From NCBI GenBank assembly GCA_015257445.1, contig JABZKE010000007.1, forward strand, positions 1 to 11,521: a stretch of DNA of 11,521 bases, given 5' to 3'. The DNA is from Nanosynbacter sp. Lineage in GTDB: Bacteria; Patescibacteriota; Saccharimonadia; Saccharimonadales; Saccharimonadaceae. Position numbers and translations under genes: made by a program. This document shows, piece after piece, positions 5,139 to 11,521 of the stretch. Position 1 is the stretch's first letter; every line of letters begins with the position of its first letter. The notes under the pieces were generated by a model. It was not told the origin of the DNA. It was given only the letters and a program-made list of their open reading frames with translations, and searched no databases.

Positions 5139-5741
5139 ATGTTTATCCATCGCATTAAGAAGATGTCGTTTGACGAGGATTTTGCGGAATATCAACGCTG
5201 CCTCATCGCTTCATCCGTAGCTGATACTTATGAAGAGGCTATTAAAGAATGGGAGGTTATCGACTTAGAATATCACCTAGATAAGGATCTGATTAGCTTT
5301 AGTAAACGCGTCCGCAGTCATACTGGCTGCACGATTCGGAATCGTAATACCAAAATCCTGCTCGGGCCCTTTAGCCTGACTGGATTAACTAAGCTCGGCA
5401 ATAAGGATTTCAAACACCAAGCCGCTTTGCTTAGTCGCCTCATACATTTTAGACGCGACTATAATTTTGACCAAAAAGTATCTATCAGTAGGGAATATTT
5501 TAGTTCATATGGTTTTAAATTAGCCTTAGAGCAGAAATTTCTTACTCAGGAGGAATATGAAGATGCTGACCGGCTATTTCGGATGAACTTTACGCAATAT
5601 ACGGAAGCTGATCACAAATTACACTTCAAGCTTATGAAGGATCATCTGATTCCATTTGTAAAACATTACTTCAAAGAGAGAAATACTAAACTCAAAGATT
5701 CGGTGCCATTCTCGGAAACCGTAATCGAAACTTCAACTTAA
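5139..5741 (+). CDS. Unknown 200-residue protein, co-transcribed with the 4248-5135 gene
   Basis: Not recognised. A full-strength AAGGAGGTGA (5121-5130), lying inside the end of the upstream gene, precedes the ATG at 5139. This is the strongest ribosome site in the window and suggests translational coupling. The protein looks mostly helical and basic. Notable stretches are CTIRNRNTKILLGPFSL (about residues 64-80), a helix with RLIHFRRDYNF (100-110), and an acidic FLTQEEYEDADRLF helix. There is no signal peptide, membrane segment or catalytic motif I can name. Its position behind a putative DNA-binding protein suggests a partner or effector of that regulator, which is inference only. A strong terminator follows 43 bp after the stop. 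Confidence 0.75.
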   Translation: MFIHRIKKMSFDEDFAEYQRCLIASSVADTYEEAIKEWEVIDLEYHLDKDLISFSKRVRSHTGCTIRNRNTKILLGPFSLTGLTKLGNKDFKHQAALLSRLIHFRRDYNFDQKVSISREYFSSYGFKLALEQKFLTQEEYEDADRLFRMNFTQYTEADHKLHFKLMKDHLIPFVKHYFKERNTKLKDSVPFSETVIETST

Positions 5742-5784
5742 CTTAAATTTTACACGCACCTTAACCCCACAAATGTCAAAAATT

Positions 5785-5809
5785 GGGTCCCGTTATGGGG
5801 CCCTTTTTT
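5785..5809 (+). terminator. Rho-independent terminator of the 4248-5741 operon
   Basis: GGGTCCC (5785-5791) pairs with GGGGCCC (5797-5803), one T-G pair, over a GTTAT loop. It is followed by TTTTTT. Confidence 0.9.
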
Positions 5810-5821
5810 CTGACCTTTTTA

Positions 5822-5827
5822 TATAAT
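5822..5827 (+). promoter_or_regulatory. -10 box of a predicted leaderless promoter for the Y-family polymerase
   Basis: Consensus TATAAT ends exactly 7 nt before the ATG at 5835, so transcription should begin at or next to the start codon. There is no convincing -35 box and no Shine-Dalgarno. I see no LexA-type palindrome. Confidence 0.6.
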
Positions 5828-5834
5828 AAATAAT

Positions 5835-7163
5835 ATGACGCAAATTCATTCTGAGCGAACTTACTTGGCCATCGACCTTAAATCTTTTTATGCCTCCGTG
5901 GAATGCGTTAAGCGTGGCCTCGACCCCTTGACCGCTCGTCTCGTGGTCGCCGATGAATCACGCACCGAAAAAACTATCTGCCTCGCCGTCTCACCCGCCC
6001 TCAAAGCCCTCGGCATCTCTGGTCGAGCCCGTCTTTTTGAAGTTTACGAAAAAGTCCCTCGCGGCAATTTTATTATTGCCAAACCTGCCATGGCCGATTA
6101 TCTTCAAGTGAGTTCCGAAATTTTTGCTATTTACGCTGCCTATGTTGCTACCGAGGATATTCATGTTTACTCTGTCGATGAGGCTTTTCTTGACATTACT
6201 AGTTATCTTCACGCCTATGAGATGGATGCTGAGCAACTCGCGCGCACTATCATCAAAGATGTTCTAGGTCATACCGGCATTACCGCCACCGCCGGCCTCG
6301 GTAGTAATCTTTATCTAGCTAAAATTGCCATGGATATTCTCGCCAAACACCAAACGGCCGACCTTGATGGCGTACGCATCGCTTCACTCGATGAGACTTC
6401 TTATCGCAAATTACTCTGGCGACACCAGCCGCTCACCGATTTTTGGCGGATTGGCCCTGGTATTAGTAAATCTCTGCAAAATTTTGGTATTTATACTATG
6501 GGCGATCTCGCCCGATTTAGCCTCACCGCTTCTGAAAAGCTCTACCACAAGTTCGGTATCAATACTGAACTGATCATCGACCACGCTTGGGGAATTGAAC
6601 CGACCACGATTGCCGATATCAAATCCTATCGCCGAAAAGACCACAGTCTCAGCTCCGGTCAAGTACTCGCCACCGGCCTTTATTCCGAAAAACTCCGCAA
6701 TATCCTCATTGAGATGGCCGACAAACTCTGTCATGAACTTCACGAAAAGCATTTACTCACTAATAATCTCACACTTCACCTTTCTTATGATAAAAAAGCC
6801 AATTCTACCTCTGTTAAACCTTTCACTCACGGCTCCAAATCTTTTTCCTATACCGATGAGAGTAATCTAATTATTAAATATTTTTTACAAATCTTCACCC
6901 AGATTCTCGACTCCACTCGCCCAGTCAAGAAACTTAATCTCACCCTCGGACACCTCAAATCCGTCGATATAATTACCACACAATTAGACCTTTTTGAGAA
7001 TCAAAAAACCACCGAACGGGCTAAGCGCAATCAAAACCTCGAGCAGGCCACTCTAAAAATTAAACAAAAGTACGGCAAAAATGCCATCTTACGCGGCACT
7101 AGCTACCTCGAAGGCTCCACCATGCGCGAACGTAATCAGCAAATCGGAGGTCACCGTGCCTAA
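5835..7163 (+). CDS. Y-family translesion DNA polymerase (DinB/UmuC/UvrX type)
   Basis: Error-prone DNA polymerase that copies past damaged bases. Its 442 residues carry the family landmarks in order: the first catalytic Asp with the aromatic steric-gate region (AIDLKSFYASVE, Asp14, Phe18-Tyr19), a nucleotide-contact region (AVSPALKALGI, about 51-61), the second catalytic pair SVDEAFLD (Asp115, Glu116), a helix-hairpin-helix thumb segment (DFWRIGPGISKSLQNFGI, about 202-219), and a little-finger domain starting near HSLSSGQVL. All catalytic residues are present, so it should be active. The length and the small YolD-like gene that overlaps its 3' end resemble the UvrX/UmuC-like polymerases of Firmicutes more than E. 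coli DinB. No beta-clamp motif could be assigned with confidence. The ATG at 5835 has no Shine-Dalgarno and is predicted leaderless. Confidence 0.93.
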   Translation: MTQIHSERTYLAIDLKSFYASVECVKRGLDPLTARLVVADESRTEKTICLAVSPALKALGISGRARLFEVYEKVPRGNFIIAKPAMADYLQVSSEIFAIYAAYVATEDIHVYSVDEAFLDITSYLHAYEMDAEQLARTIIKDVLGHTGITATAGLGSNLYLAKIAMDILAKHQTADLDGVRIASLDETSYRKLLWRHQPLTDFWRIGPGISKSLQNFGIYTMGDLARFSLTASEKLYHKFGINTELIIDHAWGIEPTTIADIKSYRRKDHSLSSGQVLATGLYSEKLRNILIEMADKLCHELHEKHLLTNNLTLHLSYDKKANSTSVKPFTHGSKSFSYTDESNLIIKYFLQIFTQILDSTRPVKKLNLTLGHLKSVDIITTQLDLFENQKTTERAKRNQNLEQATLKIKQKYGKNAILRGTSYLEGSTMRERNQQIGGHRA

Positions 7164-7434
7164 CTCTAACCAGCAAATTAGAGCCCCTCAACCAAATCTA
7201 TCTAAACCCTCACAGTTAGGTTCCAAATCGGCTGACCCATATCAAGACATCATCAATCTTCAGCCTCCACGCTTACCGAATCATCCACCGATGTCCCGCA
7301 CCGCCCGGGCCGCCCAGTTTATGCCTTTTAAGGCGCTCGAACCCCACGAAGCCAATATTCAGGCCGTCGAAGAAATTATCGAACAAAAAACCGATACTTA
7401 TATTGAATTTGACGAAATCTATCCCGATTTTTAG
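7156..7434 (+). CDS. Small YolD-like protein paired with the Y-family polymerase
   Basis: The 92-residue protein starts at GTG 7156, preceded by GGAGGTCACC (7146-7155), and overlaps the polymerase gene by 8 bp, which implies translational coupling. Residues about 1-40 are Pro/Asn/Gln-rich and probably disordered. Residues about 46-65 ([20 protein letters not shown]) match the RAAQF-PF-AL pattern of the small proteins encoded downstream of Y-family polymerases in many low-GC bacteria (YolD-like family, proposed to be partners of the polymerase). The C-terminus is acidic ([11 protein letters not shown]). A possible earlier ATG at 7081 lies inside the polymerase gene and has no ribosome site. 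The pairing supports a damage-tolerance unit; the biochemical role of YolD proteins is not well established. Confidence 0.8.
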   Translation: MPNSNQQIRAPQPNLSKPSQLGSKSADPYQDIINLQPPRLPNHPPMSRTARAAQFMPFKALEPHEANIQAVEEIIEQKTDTYIEFDEIYPDF

Positions 7435-7442
7435 TGCATTTA

Positions 7443-7471
7443 TTTACAGATTTCATATCTTATGGTAAAAT
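7443..7471 (+). promoter_or_regulatory. Promoter of rpmG
   Basis: TTTACA (7443-7448), a 17-bp spacer ending in TGG and TAAAAT (7466-7471). Only 10 nt separate the -10 from the ATG at 7482, so the leader would be about 3-4 nt with no Shine-Dalgarno. Confidence 0.75.
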
Positions 7472-7481
7472 AGTCCCAATC

Positions 7482-7691
7482 ATGTCAAAAAAGAGTAATA
7501 CCAAACGCAAGCTCGTCGGTCTCGTTTCAGAGGAATCTGGTATCCGTGCATACTATACCAAGAAAAACACCATGAACACCCCAGACAAGCTTAGCTTGAA
7601 GAAATATGATCCAATTCTTCGCAAGCACGTCGTTTTCACTGAAACCAAGAAAAACCTTGGCCGTAACGAAGTGAAAGAGAAGAAGCGCTAA
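7482..7691 (+). CDS. rpmG: 50S ribosomal protein L33
   Basis: Structural protein of the large ribosomal subunit. The 69-residue product carries the L33 pattern: a basic start ([18 protein letters not shown]), the central [21 protein letters not shown] block (about residues 25-45) and [12 protein letters not shown]. The zinc-ribbon cysteines of the C+ form are absent, so this is a C-minus L33, somewhat longer than the usual ~50 residues because of its ends. An in-frame ATG at 7434 would add 16 unrelated residues and lies upstream of the -10 box, so I reject it. The gene is monocistronic between its own promoter and terminator. Confidence 0.93.
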   Translation: MSKKSNTKRKLVGLVSEESGIRAYYTKKNTMNTPDKLSLKKYDPILRKHVVFTETKKNLGRNEVKEKKR

Positions 7692-7720
7692 AATCTCCCT
7701 CTCCTTATGGGAGATTTTTT
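7691..7720 (+). terminator. Rho-independent terminator of rpmG
   Basis: AAATCTCCC (7691-7699) pairs with GGGAGATTT (7709-7717) around a 9-nt loop, followed by a T-run. The stem begins at the last base of the stop codon. Confidence 0.9.
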
Positions 7721-7831
7721 CTGTGTCTAAAAACTTAGATTTCCTAACTTAAAAATTTTTGCATAAAAAATTCATTCTCCACTACACCACACTGCTATCG
7801 AACCTCTCATGCTTAACAGAGGTGTTATAGA

Positions 7832-8662
7832 TTAAACACAAAAACCTTGAACAATAACGCCAATATTTATTGGTTCATTTGGAGATGGTTCATAATCACC
7901 TAAGATATTTTGTCCAATATTGATTGGAAACTGTAAATCAACTGGCCCTTGAACCCAATGATAGTCGTATATCTTTATTTTAGTTTTCTTTTTTGAAAAT
8001 GGAATAATAAAAGAGTCTCTTCTAAACTTAGTAAATGGTTGCATAATACATATGGAGCCTGCACAACTTTGACTCGCAGCAATGCCATCCATAGTTGTAG
8101 TGTTTATTTCTTTACCAGCAAAAGGTCCTTCATCTACCATAAAAGTACGTTCATCTTCTGGTCTCTTAATAAATTCGTAAGCTATACCAGCGAATTTAAA
8201 AATATACTCCTTGCCAATCTCGTATTTCTTGTCACGATTATAAAACTTCACATCTTGAAACTCTATGCCTGTAACGCCATCTGGATGTTCGTCGTCAACG
8301 AGACTACCCTCCACAATAACCTCACCAGCAGGCAATAAATGTATATCAGTTACAATGACACGATGTTCTTTTTTACTCCAAAACTGAGATACAGGAAACC
8401 ACGAAGTCATATCTAGACCGCTCTCTTCATTCTTTATGCCAACAACAATTGCAGAAAAACCACTTTTATTATCTACGGTGGTAAATTGTATAAACTCGTC
8501 ACATGTTGCGATGTCTGTTTTAGTCTCTTCGTCTTTTCCATGCAAGACAAACATTGCAACTTCCGCCAAATCTTTTGTATCAGTAAGCCCTAACCCCTCA
8601 AATAGGTCTCTAGGGTAAAATTGTTTGTCATAGTTTTTATCAATAGAGACTACATCTTTCAT
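7832..8662 (-). CDS. Unknown 276-residue protein, last gene of the restriction-modification operon
   Basis: Not recognised. The ATG at 8662 has no Shine-Dalgarno but follows TATAAT by exactly 7 nt, so a leaderless transcript is possible; readthrough from the R-M genes, 8 bp after the micro-ORF, is also possible. The sequence looks beta-rich, with many alternating hydrophobic strands (HRVIVTDIHLLPAGEVIVEG, KYEIGKEYIFKFAGIAYEFI) and an N-terminal acidic helical segment. Five cysteines (in TCDEF, SQSCAGSIC, GFCV) do not form a standard zinc motif. There is no signal peptide or membrane segment, and no nuclease or methylase motif. Third genes in R-M operons can be accessory or unrelated cargo; I cannot decide. 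I see no good terminator after it: only a 6-bp hairpin (7802-7823) without a T-run. Confidence 0.7.
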   Translation of the reverse strand: MKDVVSIDKNYDKQFYPRDLFEGLGLTDTKDLAEVAMFVLHGKDEETKTDIATCDEFIQFTTVDNKSGFSAIVVGIKNEESGLDMTSWFPVSQFWSKKEHRVIVTDIHLLPAGEVIVEGSLVDDEHPDGVTGIEFQDVKFYNRDKKYEIGKEYIFKFAGIAYEFIKRPEDERTFMVDEGPFAGKEINTTTMDGIAASQSCAGSICIMQPFTKFRRDSFIIPFSKKKTKIKIYDYHWVQGPVDLQFPINIGQNILGDYEPSPNEPINIGVIVQGFCV

Positions 8663-8669
8663 AATTTTT

Positions 8670-8675
8670 ATTATA
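8670..8675 (-). promoter_or_regulatory. Possible leaderless -10 box for the 276-residue protein
   Basis: TATAAT on the minus strand (8675-8670), 7 nt before the ATG at 8662, with a poor TTGTGG-like -35. It contains the TAA stop of the micro-ORF at 8671-8742. Confidence 0.45.
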
Positions 8676-8742
8676 ATACACTAAACTCAGCACCACAATC
8701 ATCGCAATAATACGATTTAACCGCAATACACCTTATGTTCAT
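8671..8742 (-). CDS. 23-codon micro-ORF with a CxxC zinc-knuckle-like end
   Basis: The ATG overlaps the TGA of the endonuclease gene (ATGA at 8742-8739), a classic coupling arrangement, with AAGG just upstream. The product ends in YYCDDCGAEFSVL, which looks like one half of a zinc ribbon; a further Cys is at residue 5. Its stop is 8 bp before the start of the 276-residue gene. It may be a real small protein, a leader that couples translation, or the remnant of a larger zinc-ribbon protein. There is no direct evidence of expression. Confidence 0.4.
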   Translation of the reverse strand: MNIRCIAVKSYYCDDCGAEFSVL

Positions 8743-9554
8743 GACCTTGGAGGCTCTATACCGAGAAAATCTTTATATATCTTCTCCTTGTATTCAACCC
8801 CCATTTCTTCGATAGCCTCTAGAAATATATCATAAGTACCATCACCTCCTATAAAATCCCAGAACTCATTACCGATTAAAACAACTTCATCATTAATCAT
8901 ATCAAACCAGCGTTTTGGAAAACTCCAGTTATAGTCAGCCTTCTTGTTGCCATAGGGGTTATATGGTAATGCAAAAAATGCACCTTGAACTGGCATAGGA
9001 TCCATTGCGTAGAGTTTAAGAATCTTTTCTTTACTTACTTTAGTCTGGTCACTATTTGGAAGTGGTGCTTTTAATTCAAAGGCATATTTTTCACCCTCTC
9101 GAGTTTCTAAATATAAATCCGCTAAAACAGAACAAGGGATCATTTTCCCACTATTACCATCTAAGACATACTCGAGTTCTCGTCTCCAATCCGGTTTTTC
9201 TTTTTTGTTCTTTTGTGGATGTTCTAAACTATTAAGAATCTCTTGGATACGTCGCAAGCGTTCTTCATCTATGTCACCCTCAATCATCTTCTGTCTTTCA
9301 GCAGAACCTCGACCAGTATTGCCTGCAACTCTTCCTAATTCTTCCCAAGCATTACCGAATGGTGTGACAAAGCGTCTCTCAAAATGCGAACCCTTAAAAA
9401 TCTCATCTGGCACCAAAGCTGCATATAGTGGTTTTTCGGCGTGATGTTTTTCCGGTATAAAAGGGTCTTTTATTAAAACATTATCCATTACTTTATCCAT
9501 CATATTTTTGATAACAGTCTGTATTGATTTTTTCATTTCTCTTTTATTCATCAT
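8739..9554 (-). CDS. Type II restriction endonuclease, TdeIII family (probable GGNCC)
   Basis: Cleaves unmodified DNA at a short site protected by the neighbouring methyltransferase. I choose the ATG at 9554 (271 residues) because AAGGAGG lies 5 bp upstream; a frame from 9617 would overlap the methyltransferase and has no ribosome site. The overall pattern matches my memory of TdeIII-family endonucleases: PLYAALVPDEIFKGSHFERRFVT (about 42-64), a central helical region, and a PD-(D/E)XK-type core. In that core CSVLADLYLE supplies Asp146 and YAFELKAP supplies Glu160 and Lys162. GAFFALPYNPYG, SFPKRWFDM and VLIGNEFWDFIGG follow. TdeIII and the related MjaII are recorded, from memory, as recognising GGNCC; specificity here is inferred. 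It is 28 bp downstream of the methyltransferase gene in the same operon. Confidence 0.88.
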   Translation of the reverse strand: MMNKREMKKSIQTVIKNMMDKVMDNVLIKDPFIPEKHHAEKPLYAALVPDEIFKGSHFERRFVTPFGNAWEELGRVAGNTGRGSAERQKMIEGDIDEERLRRIQEILNSLEHPQKNKKEKPDWRRELEYVLDGNSGKMIPCSVLADLYLETREGEKYAFELKAPLPNSDQTKVSKEKILKLYAMDPMPVQGAFFALPYNPYGNKKADYNWSFPKRWFDMINDEVVLIGNEFWDFIGGDGTYDIFLEAIEEMGVEYKEKIYKDFLGIEPPRS

Positions 9555-9582
9555 CTGGACCTCCTTAATTTTCGCATTTTTA

Positions 9583-10920
9583 TTACGCCATTTTTTCATT
9601 AGTTTTTTCCAAAACACTCAACACCTCCTTGACTATTTCGCTCACAATATTTATCGCTATTGAGTTTCCCAACAGCCCCATAGCAACACTTGTGGATACT
9701 TCAAAATTATAAGAATCTGGAAAACCTTGTATTCTCGCAGCTTCTCTTACCGTTATTGGTCGGTATTTCTTTTTCCAGTAGATATTCTCAAGAAAATATG
9801 CTTTTTTATTCTCGACATCACCGGGTATCGATTCGGTGGAAACAAAGTCTCTAGTGCCAGATTTTGTTAACGTTGAAAATACGTGAGACTCTGGAAGAAA
9901 GATACGGTAAATACCATTGAGCCCAGAGGAGATTCTAGAATTAGCTAAATCATACTTATCATCCTTAGGTTTCAACAAACCCTTTTTTACCAAGCCATCT
10001 ATATCCGCCTGTGTTATAGTTGTCTCGCAAGTGTCATTATAGTCAGAGAAGAGAGAGGGATTATCGAACTTGGGCTCTAATAATTCTTGAATATCCGCCA
10101 AACTCATAGGGTTTCCATCTTTGTTGCCATACTTTGGCTTGCGACGATTTTTCATAATCAACATACAGATCTTTTTCTCGAGAGGGGTTGTCTCGATTAA
10201 GTCCCAAGAATGGACTGTGTATTCACCGTTCCTCACATCTGAAAAAATAAAAAAGTTTCCCTTATTCTCAATTGCTGCCATATTAAAGCTATTTTTGCTA
10301 TTGTGATGATTCGTTTTCTTTTTCACCTTTCCCCTTGAATCCGTTAAAATATCAGCCAGAACCGGCAATTCCTCGTGTGGCATAGGATACTCAAAAGAAG
10401 TAGAATTAATATCATTGCGAATCCCAACTATAAAGATTCTTTCACGACTCTGTGGTAACCCATAGTCAAAGGCGTTTAGTACTTTATATCTGACTCGATA
10501 GCCGGCGCCTTCTAATTCGCTTACTATCAACATTAGGTTAGCTTTATTTCTTGGGTCAGCGAGACCTTTTACATTTTCAAAAATAAACGCTTTCGGCTTT
10601 ACTTTTTTCACAACTTCGATAGTGTCGAGCCAAAGTCTACCACGTGGATCTTCAAACCCCCTCTTTTTTCCCGCAATAGACCACGATTGACAAGGTACTC
10701 CGCCAGTAATAATGTCGGCATACGGAAGATCATGATTTTTAGTTATATCACCAATTTCCAACTCTTGAGAAGTATCAAAGTTGTCTTTATACACATTAAC
10801 AGCGGAAGCATAAATATCAGAAAAACCGATACATTTGCAACCATTTTTTTCAAGGGCGATGCGAAAACCACCAATTCCAGAAAATAGGTCGATAAAAGTC
10901 GTTTTACCTCTCTTTGACAT
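9583..10920 (-). CDS. DNA (cytosine-5-)-methyltransferase of a Type II restriction-modification system
   Basis: Transfers a methyl group from S-adenosylmethionine to carbon 5 of cytosine, protecting host DNA from the adjacent endonuclease. The 445 residues show the C5 motifs in order: motif I DLFSGIGGFR (11-20), motif IV with catalytic Cys77 in GGVPCQSW, motif VI ENV (115-117), motif VIII QSRER (157-161), a long variable target-recognition region (about 190-375), motif IX RPITVREAARIQGF (387-400) and motif X LLGNSIA (416-422). All catalytic residues are intact. The variable region includes a stretch that reads like a winged helix (ADIDGLVKKGLL, then YDLAN). The ATG at 10920 has no Shine-Dalgarno and lies 7 nt after an extended -10 box, so translation is probably leaderless. 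It is first in the operon, before the endonuclease, as expected for host safety. Confidence 0.95.
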   Translation of the reverse strand: MSKRGKTTFIDLFSGIGGFRIALEKNGCKCIGFSDIYASAVNVYKDNFDTSQELEIGDITKNHDLPYADIITGGVPCQSWSIAGKKRGFEDPRGRLWLDTIEVVKKVKPKAFIFENVKGLADPRNKANLMLIVSELEGAGYRVRYKVLNAFDYGLPQSRERIFIVGIRNDINSTSFEYPMPHEELPVLADILTDSRGKVKKKTNHHNSKNSFNMAAIENKGNFFIFSDVRNGEYTVHSWDLIETTPLEKKICMLIMKNRRKPKYGNKDGNPMSLADIQELLEPKFDNPSLFSDYNDTCETTITQADIDGLVKKGLLKPKDDKYDLANSRISSGLNGIYRIFLPESHVFSTLTKSGTRDFVSTESIPGDVENKKAYFLENIYWKKKYRPITVREAARIQGFPDSYNFEVSTSVAMGLLGNSIAINIVSEIVKEVLSVLEKTNEKMA

Positions 10921-10927
10921 ATCTTAA

Positions 10928-10936
10928 ATTATATCA
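10928..10936 (-). promoter_or_regulatory. Extended -10 promoter of the restriction-modification operon
   Basis: TGA-TATAAT on the minus strand (10936-10928) ends 7 nt before the methyltransferase ATG. There is no good -35. The predicted transcript starts at the initiation codon. Confidence 0.65.
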
Positions 10937-11234
10937 CAAGGAGTAATAAAAGGGGTTCTTTTGACTACTTCATCCACAAGAACAAAAACAAATATATTAT
11001 ATATTTAAGTTAGAAATTAAGGATGTAAATATTAAAGATGTCATTCAACTTAGCAACAATCCTAAATAATTTTTACAGAAGGAAGACTCTAGTCTCTCGA
11101 TATTGCTATCAAAAATATTTCAAGTACAACAATTGTAGCTACTAATAAAAGGAATCGCTTGATCATATAGTAATGGAAAATTACTGAAAATTTTTCAGTG
11201 TATTGATACGTTTTACGATTAGGCTAATAAGCAC
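10937..11234. other. Gene-free, AT-rich intergenic region between the R-M operon and tRNA-Trp terminator
   Basis: I find no gene here on either strand: only frames of fewer than about 35 codons without a start plus ribosome site. One such plus-strand frame ends at 11069 with EIKDVNIKDVIQLSNNPK. There is a 17-bp near-perfect palindrome (ACTGAAAA-T-TTTTCAGT, 11183-11199) of unknown role. Confidence 0.5.
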
Positions 11235-11284
11235 AAAAAAACGCTTAATTGTTAAGCTCGTACTATCGAATTTCCAATTAAGCG
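11235..11284 (-). terminator. Terminator downstream of tRNA-Trp
   Basis: On the minus strand CGCTTAATTG (11284-11275) can pair perfectly with CAATTAAGCG (11251-11242) across a 23-nt loop. The compact GCTTAA-CAA-TTAAGC hairpin uses the same 3' arm. A run of seven T follows (11241-11235). Either form could terminate. Confidence 0.7.
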
Positions 11285-11351
11285 GTAAAAAATCAATTTT
11301 CTCTTAATGAACAACCCTCGACTATACTTTTGTTTGATAATCGTTCTAATC

Positions 11352-11426
11352 TGGCAGGGGCGCACGGAATCGAACCATGATCTACGGTTTTGGAGACCGC
11401 TATACTAACCGTTGTACTACGCCCCT
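11352..11426 (-). tRNA. trnW: tRNA-Trp (anticodon CCA), CCA end encoded
   Basis: On the minus strand the cloverleaf is complete: acceptor AGGGGCG/CGCCCCT (11426-11420 with 11362-11356), D stem GTAC/GTAT with one G-U, anticodon stem GCGGT/ACCGT around loop CTCCAAA (anticodon CCA), a short variable loop, and T stem CATGG/CCGTG around TTCGATT. The discriminator is G and the CCA is encoded at 11354-11352. Anticodon CCA reads UGG only, in keeping with TGA being a stop here. Confidence 0.96.
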
Positions 11427-11435
11427 AGTACTATT

Positions 11436-11444
11436 ATTATAACA
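11436..11444 (-). promoter_or_regulatory. Extended -10 promoter of tRNA-Trp
   Basis: TGT-TATAAT on the minus strand (11444-11436) lies 9 nt before the tRNA 5' end, with a weak -35 region. Confidence 0.6.
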
Positions 11445-11505
11445 TATCCAATCCTTCATACTATGTTTTTCTCTATAAATCCGCTATACTTAAAATAATT
11501 CTTAT

Positions 11506-11513
11506 GCTAAAAT
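11506..11513 (+). promoter_or_regulatory. Possible extended -10 of a gene beyond the right edge
   Basis: TGC-TAAAAT (TGC starting at 11505) occurs 8 bp from the window end, the same kind of box as at rpmG. It cannot be judged without the downstream sequence. Confidence 0.25.
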
Positions 11514-11521
11514 ATAAATCA

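Noticed and set aside
9555..9617. Longer endonuclease start at 9617, overlapping the methyltransferase gene
   Set aside because: It has no ribosome site, and the added 21 residues are a basic run unlike the family N-terminus. AAGGAGG clearly marks the ATG at 9554.
10965..11069. Plus-strand frame ending in EIKDVNIKDVIQLSNNPK as a gene remnant
   Set aside because: It has about 34 codons, no start codon with a ribosome site, and is in very AT-rich DNA where such frames arise by chance.
11352..11426. Use of tRNA-Trp as an attachment site for an integrative element
   Set aside because: I found no repeat of the tRNA 3' end elsewhere in the window and no integrase gene. The other junction may lie outside the window.
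1..11521. CRISPR array, insertion sequence or prophage genes
   Set aside because: No regularly spaced repeats, transposase or recombinase motifs, or phage structural proteins were seen on either strand.

Overview
The window reads as a low-GC bacterial chromosome with short intergenic gaps, standard stop-codon use (TGA is a real stop, for example at the end of the restriction endonuclease gene) and a mixture of Shine-Dalgarno and leaderless starts. My best guess is a Patescibacteria/CPR lineage, probably Candidatus Saccharibacteria. I base this on the form of ribosomal protein L33, the many unrecognisable lineage-specific proteins and the short leaders; I cannot test it by search. A Firmicutes or Mollicutes-like origin is the main alternative. 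TGA as stop argues against the TGA-recoding lineages (Gracilibacteria, Absconditabacteria, mycoplasmas).

Layout. (1) Positions 1-5741 are an accessory-looking cassette of unrecognised genes. Three plus-strand proteins (the one cut by the left edge, 1122-1790 and 4248-5135) each carry a segment resembling sigma-70 region 4 / a helix-turn-helix. Three minus-strand proteins (403-912, 1984-2511, 2638-3492) look like very diverged members of one family, with a conserved Trp at residue 31-32 and a similar C-terminal strand block. Two elements look like structured RNA: a compact one at about 1859-1957 downstream of a minus-strand gene, and a large one of about 450 nt at 3627-4080 with its own promoter, a 16-bp long-range helix and a terminator. 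Two very tight divergent promoter pairs, around 1018-1038 and 4111-4130, have -35 boxes only 8-9 bp apart.

(2) Positions 5822-7720 are more ordinary: a Y-family translesion DNA polymerase, an overlapping small YolD-like partner, and rpmG (ribosomal protein L33) from its own promoter.

(3) Positions 7832-10936, all on the minus strand and visibly more AT-rich, are a Type II restriction-modification operon: a C5-cytosine methyltransferase, a TdeIII-family endonuclease (probable GGNCC specificity), a 23-codon CxxC micro-ORF coupled to the endonuclease stop, and an unknown 276-residue protein.

(4) A tRNA-Trp(CCA) gene with encoded CCA lies at the right edge on the minus strand, preceded by a promoter and followed by a terminator. 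It is separated from the R-M operon by about 430 bp in which I find no gene.

How the parts work together: the R-M genes form a self-contained host-defence or selfish unit beside a tRNA gene. The polymerase and YolD-like pair form a DNA-damage-tolerance unit. The left 5.7 kb is the candidate for an undescribed system: sigma4-like regulators facing a paralogous protein family and structured RNAs through shared divergent promoters. Three genes (polymerase, methyltransferase and the 276-residue protein) have a TATAAT box exactly 7 nt before the ATG and no Shine-Dalgarno, which predicts leaderless mRNAs.
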